From the NCBI GenBank assembly GCA_030616195.1, contig JAUWXW010000026.1, forward strand, positions 1 to 11,107: DNA of 11,107 nt. Reading direction: 5' to 3'. Source of the stretch: Chloroflexota bacterium. Its GTDB lineage: Bacteria > Chloroflexota > Dehalococcoidia > RBG-13-53-26. Both the position numbers and the translations under genes were made by a program. The notes beneath the pieces were generated by a model, which made no database searches, was not told the DNA's origin, and saw only the letters and a list, made by a program, of their open reading frames with translations. Shown here in pieces: positions 6,789 to 11,107 of this stretch (positions are counted from its first letter, which is position 1; the number at the start of each line of letters is the position of its first letter).

Positions 6789-7997
6789 GTGAACGCATTG
6801 CAAGGGATCAAGGTTGCTGATTTCTCCTGGATCATAGCTGGTCCGTTGACTGGGAAGTTCTTGGCCGACTTCGGGGCTGAGGTAACTCGAATAGAGTCCT
6901 CAACCAGCCCTGACGTTCTGAGGAGCGTATGGCCAATGAAGGACGGCATAGCCGGCATAGATCGCTCCCCCACGTTTGCCCGCTACAACGCCGGCAAGTA
7001 TGGGGTAAGCCTCAACCTGAGACATCCCAAAGGGGTGGAAGTGGCCAAGCGCATTGTCGCCTGGGCCGACATCGTTCTGGAGAACTTCACGCCGGGAGCC
7101 ATGGAAAGACTCGGCCTGGGCTATGAAGACCTTCGGAAGATGAAGTCTGACATTATAATGCTCAGCCTGCCAATGCTGGGGCGCACTGGCCCCCTGGCCA
7201 CCCATCCGGGGTTGGGTGTCCAGTTGTCAGACTTAATTGGATTCGGCAACGTCACTGGTTGGCCGGATCGGGAGCCAAACACGCCGCCTGGAGCCTATAC
7301 CGACTTTATCAGTCCCCATTATGCCATCTCCGTCCTCATGGCCGCCCTCGACTACAGGCGCCGCACCGGCAAAGGCCAGTATATAGAACTGTCCCAATAC
7401 GAGGCAGGCCTTAACTTCATGGCGCCGATTATTATGGACTGGACGGTGAACGGTCGGGAGCCTATCCGAAAGGGCAACCGCTGCGACCATGCCGTCCCTC
7501 ACGGCGTCTACCGCTGCCAAGGCGAGGAAAGATGGTGTGCCATAGCCGTCTTTACCGACGAGGAGTGGGAAAGCCTCTGCCAGCTTATGGACGACCCGGC
7601 GTTGGCCAAGGACCCAATGTACGCCACACTTATGGGGCGTATTGAACACGCTGAGGAAATCGACCGATTGGTGGAAGAGTGGACGATGAGACACTGGGCT
7701 GAAGAAGTGATGTCGAAGCTCCAGGAGGCTGGTGTGCCTGCGGGGGTGGTGGCGAATGGTAGGGACCTGTACGAGAACCGTCAATTGGCTGCCCGGGGCT
7801 TCTACAAGGAACTCAACCATGCTGAGATAGGCCCTCACCACTACCCCGGGCCTCCCTTCAAGTTGTCGAAGACCCCTGGCGAGCCCCACTCGCCCGCTCC
7901 CTGCTTGGGCCAGCACAACGAGTATGTCTATCGGCAGGTTCTAGGCATGAGCGACGGGGAGTTCGTGCAACTGCTGAATGAGGGGGTTTTCGACTAG
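6789..7997 (+). CDS. CaiB/BaiF class III CoA-transferase with catalytic Asp
   Basis: The 402-residue protein starts at GTG with AGGTGGG about 6 nt upstream. It has GPLTGKFLADFGAEVTRIE near residues 18-36, YGVSLNLRHPKG near 71-82, FTPGAMERLGLGYEDL near 100-115, and a C-terminal LGQHNEYVYRQVLG. The nucleophilic Asp is present as Asp172 in PGAYTDFISPHYA, a variant typical of the subgroup that includes two-subunit CoA-transferases. Its closest context partner is the gene 11 nt upstream, a paralogue lacking that Asp; tight spacing implies co-translation and perhaps a complex. The likely reaction is reversible CoA transfer from an acyl-CoA donor (often succinyl-CoA in the family) to a bulky acid. 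The substrate cannot be read from sequence. Confidence 0.93.
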   Translation: MNALQGIKVADFSWIIAGPLTGKFLADFGAEVTRIESSTSPDVLRSVWPMKDGIAGIDRSPTFARYNAGKYGVSLNLRHPKGVEVAKRIVAWADIVLENFTPGAMERLGLGYEDLRKMKSDIIMLSLPMLGRTGPLATHPGLGVQLSDLIGFGNVTGWPDREPNTPPGAYTDFISPHYAISVLMAALDYRRRTGKGQYIELSQYEAGLNFMAPIIMDWTVNGREPIRKGNRCDHAVPHGVYRCQGEERWCAIAVFTDEEWESLCQLMDDPALAKDPMYATLMGRIEHAEEIDRLVEEWTMRHWAEEVMSKLQEAGVPAGVVANGRDLYENRQLAARGFYKELNHAEIGPHHYPGPPFKLSKTPGEPHSPAPCLGQHNEYVYRQVLGMSDGEFVQLLNEGVFD

Positions 7998-8049
7998 GCC
8001 ACCGTAGCTCCTGCGAGGTCCCCGAGCCCAAGGCGTGGGAGGCTCTCAA

Positions 8050-8081
8050 ATTTGACAAATCACAACCTCGAATGCTATCGT
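8050..8081 (+). promoter_or_regulatory. Possible upstream promoter for the acyl-CoA dehydrogenase
   Basis: A perfect TTGACA (8052-8057) lies within the palindrome ATTTG-A-CAAAT (8050-8060). An 18-nt spacer leads to TATCGT (8076-8081) with an extended -10 TG at 8073-8074. The -10 is only four of six, so this is less sure than the site at 8126-8154. The same box, ATTTGACAAA, occurs on the minus strand at the promoter of the HMG-CoA-synthase-like gene (2111-2121). Confidence 0.3.
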
Positions 8082-8096
8082 CATGTCGTCGTATCC

Positions 8097-8109
8097 CACT
8101 ATCGTAGTG
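8097..8109. promoter_or_regulatory. Small palindrome upstream of a -35 box
   Basis: CACTA-TCG-TAGTG is a perfect inverted repeat with 5-bp arms, 16 nt before the -35 box of the promoter at 8126-8154. Its position would suit a regulator binding site, but the arms are short and chance is possible. Confidence 0.2.
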
Positions 8110-8125
8110 CGAAGCTAACCTGACT

Positions 8126-8154
8126 TTGGATTACCCCGCCAGTACCACTATAAT
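8126..8154 (+). promoter_or_regulatory. Sigma70-like promoter for the acyl-CoA dehydrogenase
   Basis: TTGGAT (8126-8131), a 17-nt spacer and a perfect TATAAT (8149-8154) give a predicted start near 8161, about 54 nt before the ATG at 8215. With the 217-nt gap after the CoA-transferase, this suggests the dehydrogenase is its own transcription unit or is boosted internally. Confidence 0.5.
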
Positions 8155-8214
8155 TGCTAACGGCGCACTGGCTATTCCAATTGCCACCTCTGATGACTAG
8201 AACTAGGAGGAACC

Positions 8215-9393
8215 ATGGACCTGCGCTTCACTGAAGAAGAGGAAAGGTTCAGGCAAGAAGTACGTGAATTCATAAAACAGGAACTTCCACCAGACTGGAA
8301 GGGGACAGGCCTGCTTTCAGAGGCCGAAGGCGAGGAGGAGTGGCAGTTTTCCCGCGAAATGATGCGCAAGGTAGGAGCCAAGGGGTGGCATTCGCTGGCC
8401 TGGCCGAAGGATCTCGGCGGGCAGGACTCCCCGGCCAAGCAGTTCATCTTCAGCGAGGAGATGTATTACAACGAATTGCCGGGAGTCGATCTGGTTGGCG
8501 CCCTCATGTGCGCCCCGGCCATTATCCAGCACGGAACCGAGGAACAGAAGAAAGAGCACCTGCCCAAGATCGCCCGCGGCGACATCGTCTGGTGCCAGGG
8601 ATACAGCGAGCCGGGGGCCGGCTCGGACTTGGCTTCCCTCTCCACACGGGCCGTGGAGAAGGACGACTGCTTCATTCTCGACGGGCAGAAGGTGTGGAGC
8701 ACGAATGCCGACCGCGCTGATTGGGGCTACGTGCTGGCTAGGACCGATCCCAACGTCCCCAAGCACAAGGGGATAAGCTTCTTCCTGATGGACATGAAAT
8801 CACCGGGTGTCACGGCGCGCCTCTTGCCTAACATAGTCGGCACCTATTGCGAGATATTCCTCGATAGTGTACGCATCCCTAAGGAGAACGTCATAGGAGG
8901 GGTGAATAACGGCTGGAAGGTGGCCAATACTGTCCTGGGCTTTGAAAGATCAGGGGTACATCGAATCGCGGCAACATGGCGAAATCTGGACCGGATAACA
9001 GAGTTCGCCATGCGGACAAAGCGAAACGGAGCCCCTTTGTTCCAGGACCCCCAGATTCGCAACAAGTTGGCCCATCTGCATGTCGAGGCCCAGGCGGTGA
9101 GACTACTTACCTACCGAATCGTCTGGCTGCACAGCACGGCTAAGGAAAGAGACATAAGCTACGAGGTTTCGATGGGCCGACTATCCGGCAGTCTATTCCA
9201 GCAGCATGTGGCCGCGGCGGCAATGGATATACTGGGGCCCTATGGGCAGCTTGACCCCAGCTCCAAGTACGCTCCGTTGGAGGACTTCCGCCGAGAATAC
9301 CTTTGGTCTTTGGCGGCCACTGTGGGGGCGGGCACTTCGGAGATCCAGAGGAATATCATTGCCACCAGGGGACTGGGGCTGCCCAGAGGCTAG
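8215..9393 (+). CDS. Acyl-CoA dehydrogenase (FadE type)
   Basis: The 392-residue flavoprotein is full length and starts at an ATG with AGGAGG 4 nt upstream. Domain order is the usual one: an N-terminal helical domain (1-120), a beta domain with YSEPGAGSDLAS near 130-141 and WSTNADRADWGYV near 161-173, and a C-terminal helical domain ending in GAGTSEIQRNIIATRGLGLPR. The candidate catalytic base is Glu244 in LGFERSG, the helix position used by isovaleryl-CoA dehydrogenase and by the steroid-type FadE enzymes. The GWHSLAWPKDLGG segment (57-69) is typical of dehydrogenases acting on bulky or branched acyl-CoA esters. It would introduce the alpha-beta double bond that the crotonase hydrates, passing electrons to an electron-transfer flavoprotein not encoded here. 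Steroid FadE enzymes are often heteromeric, but no second subunit is seen. Confidence 0.95.
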   Translation: MDLRFTEEEERFRQEVREFIKQELPPDWKGTGLLSEAEGEEEWQFSREMMRKVGAKGWHSLAWPKDLGGQDSPAKQFIFSEEMYYNELPGVDLVGALMCAPAIIQHGTEEQKKEHLPKIARGDIVWCQGYSEPGAGSDLASLSTRAVEKDDCFILDGQKVWSTNADRADWGYVLARTDPNVPKHKGISFFLMDMKSPGVTARLLPNIVGTYCEIFLDSVRIPKENVIGGVNNGWKVANTVLGFERSGVHRIAATWRNLDRITEFAMRTKRNGAPLFQDPQIRNKLAHLHVEAQAVRLLTYRIVWLHSTAKERDISYEVSMGRLSGSLFQQHVAAAAMDILGPYGQLDPSSKYAPLEDFRREYLWSLAATVGAGTSEIQRNIIATRGLGLPRG

Positions 9394-9405
9394 CACCTTT
9401 TCCGC

Positions 9406-9424
9406 CTCTCCCTGGAAGGGAGAG
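9406..9424. terminator. Hairpin after the acyl-CoA dehydrogenase
   Basis: CTCTCCC and GGGAGAG form a perfect 7-bp stem with a TGGAA loop, 13 nt after the stop codon. No T-run follows on either strand, so it is not a classical intrinsic terminator. It could stabilise the mRNA end or be a member of a palindromic repeat family. The rest of the spacer up to 9559 shows nothing I recognise. Confidence 0.35.
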
Positions 9425-9559
9425 CCCTCATAAGGTCTCCTACGGCGACCCTGGAGAGCGACTCTGGTGACCGTGGCCAGGTTAGGTGAGGCTGAATCGC
9501 TCCCTCAAGCCAGGTACAAATGGTTGGGACCGGCAGTTTCACCGTCGCCCCCGCATGCC

Positions 9560-9913
9560 CTAGGTGAGTAGGTATCCGCCGTCCACCGCCAGCAGACTGC
9601 CGGTCATGTAGTCGGCCGCGGCGCTGACCAGGAAGAGCACCACCTTGGCGATGTCGTCAGGCCTGCCTGGTTTGCCCAACGGCAATCGTCCCTCAAAGTT
9701 CTTAGCCAGTTCTGCCGGGTCCAGACCTTTCTCCATGTGGGCTATCATCGTCGCCTTAGTGCCCGGTGTCCTGATACTAACCGGTGCTACAGAATTGACT
9801 AAAATCTTGTGCGGGGCCAACTCCAGGGCCAGGGCCTTGGTGAGCATGATCACCCCATCCTTCGAGGCATTGTAGTGCGCAGTTTGGCCATTGGGGTGCC
9901 GACCTGTCCCCAA
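9560..9913 (-). pseudogene. C-terminal half of a short-chain dehydrogenase/reductase (SDR), 5' truncated
   Basis: The frame encodes 117 residues with the SDR catalytic YNASK (Tyr14, Lys18 of the fragment), the LALELAPHKILVNSVAPV segment, a GKPGRPDDIAKVVLFLVS helix and the closing SLLAVDGGYLLT strand. Classical SDRs have about 250 residues. The missing half would hold the TGxxxGxG cofactor site, the NAG motif and the catalytic Ser. An in-frame TAA lies directly before the first codon (a TTG at 9913), and sequence further upstream in any frame is not SDR-like, so the break is a deletion or insertion rather than one frameshift. An AAGGTGG box 8 nt before the TTG could allow translation, but without the nucleotide-binding half it cannot be an oxidoreductase. 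It probably supplied the 3-hydroxyacyl-CoA dehydrogenase step. Confidence 0.8.
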
Positions 9914-10305
9914 TTATTGTACCACCTTGTGAGTTAGAATTGCCGGCATATAGAATGATGTATGGCCTCAGGTGTAAATCGTCGGCAAGAGTGGGACACA
10001 GGCTGTGATAACGCTCCAGTACAGATTCGCGTTCCAAAACCTAGTCCTTTCCGAGCGGGCGTGATAGACGGGTTGGTCGTAGCGGGCGAACCGAATGGGG
10101 GTTTTGGAGCAGGAGGGCGATAGGCTGGTTACCGTCTGTTGGACCGAGGTCTAACCCAGAATACAGCCCAGGAGGCCTTCAGATACATCTTTCGGGGGTC
10201 CAAAGGTGTTTGCCAGCGTGTCCACGCCTGGACTATCTTGTGATGGACAGCCGAATTTATGATAAGATATCAGCCAAAACCGAAGTAACAGAAAGGAGAC
10301 CTAAG
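9914..10305. other. Spacer without a recognised gene
   Basis: This 392-nt stretch lies between the broken SDR and the small gene at 10306. A minus-strand frame is open from a TTG at 10037 through about 9914 and runs on in a different frame over the SDR sequence; its product has no family resemblance I can name. The plus strand has only short frames (for example 10097-10153). It may be foreign DNA that replaced the SDR N-terminus. A TATGAT (10258-10263) could be a -10 for the next gene, but no good -35 accompanies it. Confidence 0.4.
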
Positions 10306-10863
10306 ATGCCAGAGCTAAATGATCTAAGTGGCCCCTTTAATCCCAATCTGACATTTGACGACTTCTCCAAGGATTTCCTCCTGAAGCTGATACGCGCATG
10401 GCAATTCGCCTGGGTTCGCTTACAGCAAACGGTGTTTGATGCGGTCAGGGAGAGATTTGGCCTTGAAGCAGCTACCGAGTGTACTCTGGAAGCCTTGTCA
10501 AGGATGAGTGAGCGGGTAAATCCGAGGTACGCCAAGCTAGCCAATATCCAGTTGAATACGGTTGTCGATTCCCTGAAATGTCTCCAGTTGCCCTTGGACA
10601 ACATTATAGGAGGACTGTACCCCGCTGAATTTAATATCAAAAGCCCTAATCATGTCGTAATGACCATAACTCATTGCCGCTCACTGCTAGCTTGTGAGAG
10701 GGAGGCACCGGAACTAATAGAAACACAGTGCCATGTAATGGAGAAGCCGATGATTGAAAAGTATCTTGTTAATCCCAAGATAAGGGTAACGCCTCTAAAG
10801 CTGCCTCCTCGAAAGAGCCCCGACGAAATAGCCTGCCAGTGGGAGTTCAAGCTGGAGGACTAG
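10306..10863 (+). CDS. DUF6125-like small protein with conserved cysteines
   Basis: The 185-residue protein is taken from the ATG at 10306 because AAAGGAG stands 7 nt upstream and clear family-like sequence starts there; the frame is open further up, to an ATG at 10210, but that extension looks non-coding. The N-terminus (FSKDFLLKLIRAWQFAWVR, residues 20-38) and the FGLEAATECTLEAL helix resemble DUF6125 proteins as I recall them. The C-terminal half has Cys124, Cys142, an NPKIRVTP motif at 156-163, PPRKSPDEIAC ending in Cys177, and a closing QWEF strand. The Cys, Cys, NP.I..T, Cys order is shared with the protein at 1-507. Function is unknown; a small-molecule or metal binding role related to ATC-hydrolase-like proteins is possible. 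No membrane segment is present. Confidence 0.88.
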   Translation: MPELNDLSGPFNPNLTFDDFSKDFLLKLIRAWQFAWVRLQQTVFDAVRERFGLEAATECTLEALSRMSERVNPRYAKLANIQLNTVVDSLKCLQLPLDNIIGGLYPAEFNIKSPNHVVMTITHCRSLLACEREAPELIETQCHVMEKPMIEKYLVNPKIRVTPLKLPPRKSPDEIACQWEFKLED

Positions 10864-10966
10864 TCCTTAACCAAAGGCCACTGCGATGTTCTGCCCCGCC
10901 AGCGTGGCAGGTCCGCTATAGTCCCGCGTCAATCCCCTTCGGGATCAGTGTCTAGAGATGGTGGCT

Positions 10967-11107
10967 AGTGTAGTGTAATCGTAATAACTATACAGTTTGT
11001 CATTCCGTGCTTGACACGGAATCCATCCCCTAGACCTTTTGGATTCCTGCTTTCGCAGGAATGACATGGCGTGCTCTATTGTCAAGTCATTTAAGGGACA
11101 CTACACT
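10967..11107. mobile_element. MITE-like element with 10-bp terminal inverted repeats
   Basis: AGTGTAGTGT (10967-10976) and ACACTACACT (11098-11107) are perfect inverted repeats bounding a 141-bp unit without a gene. The right repeat reaches the last base of the window, so it may extend further and a target duplication cannot be judged. Each repeat is itself a tandem AGTGT pair. Inside lies a long palindromic repeat (10998-11066). A non-autonomous transposon remnant is the simplest reading. Confidence 0.5.
10998..11066. repeat. Composite palindrome built from two ATTCC-type hairpins
   Basis: Two local hairpins are visible: ATTCCGTG with CACGGAAT (11002-11022, loop CTTGA) and ATTCCTGC with GCAGGAAT (11043-11062, loop TTTC). 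The whole unit is also palindromic: TGTCATTCC (10998-11006) pairs with GGAATGACA (11058-11066), and GGAATCCA (11018-11025) pairs with TGGATTCC (11040-11047). The TTCGCAGGAATGAC wording belongs to a type of interspersed repeat seen in many bacterial genomes. It could form a cruciform, or a strong RNA hairpin downstream of the gene at 10306. Confidence 0.7.

Noticed and set aside
5962..6798. Long open frame of 278 codons on the minus strand
   Set aside because: It lies fully antisense to the CoA-transferase at 5545-6777, whose product matches its family from end to end; the antisense product shows no family resemblance.
7233..7916. Open frame of 227 codons on the minus strand
   Set aside because: Antisense shadow of the CoA-transferase at 6789-7997, with no recognisable domain and no ribosome binding site.
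10097..10153. Small plus-strand frame of 19 residues between the SDR relic and the next gene
   Set aside because: It has no ribosome binding site, no family match and a length expected by chance.
10210..10305. 32-residue N-terminal extension of the small gene at 10306
   Set aside because: A good AAAGGAG box precedes the internal ATG at 10306, and the extension does not resemble the family N-terminus.
10935..10950. ATCCC-CTTC-GGGAT hairpin downstream of the gene at 10306 as a terminator
   Set aside because: The 5-bp stem is too weak and there is no T-run; the larger palindrome at 10998 is a better candidate structure.

Overview
The window (about 11.1 kb, GC roughly in the mid-50s % by eye) reads as an accessory catabolic island from an environmental bacterium. 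Several CaiB/BaiF CoA-transferase paralogues, the small ATC-hydrolase-like/DUF6125-type proteins, palindromic intergenic repeats and decayed beta-oxidation genes would fit an uncultured Chloroflexota (Dehalococcoidia-like) or Desulfobacterota lineage. That assignment is inference only. I found no rRNA, tRNA or CRISPR array.

Layout. On the minus strand, reading leftward from about 4.3 kb: a crotonase (4281-3376), a class III CoA-transferase (3333-2116), an HMG-CoA-synthase-fold protein fused to a DUF35 zinc-ribbon/OB-fold domain (1981-542), and a small three-cysteine protein (507-1). Strong sigma70-like promoters (TTGACA with 18-nt spacers) lie before the crotonase and before the HMG-CoA-synthase-like gene. 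On the plus strand: a SnoaL/NTF2-fold putative dehydratase (4896-5378), two adjacent class III CoA-transferase paralogues (5545-6777 and 6789-7997), and an acyl-CoA dehydrogenase with its own promoters (8215-9393). A truncated short-chain dehydrogenase follows on the minus strand (9913-9560), then a second three-cysteine protein on the plus strand (10306-10863). A MITE-like palindromic element with 10-bp terminal inverted repeats ends the window (10967-11107).

How the genes may work together. They form most of a CoA-dependent degradation module: CoA transfer, acyl-CoA dehydrogenation, hydration/dehydration, a lost or displaced SDR step, and carbon-carbon cleavage or condensation by a thiolase-fold protein with a DUF35 partner domain. 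The set resembles the Bbs (benzylsuccinate), Bai (bile acid) and Ltp2/ChsH2 (steroid side chain) systems but matches none gene for gene. Two features stand out. The HMG-CoA-synthase-like protein appears to lack the Glu, Cys and His of HMG-CoA synthase. The two adjacent CoA-transferases look like an asymmetric pair, one with the nucleophilic Asp and one with Tyr in its place.

The island is also eroding. The divergent spacer (4282-4895) holds a 26-codon crotonase remnant on the minus strand and the first 43 codons of an ADP-forming acyl-CoA synthetase on the plus strand. The SDR is reduced to its C-terminal half. Palindromic repeats occupy the spacers at about 5.4 kb and 11.0 kb.
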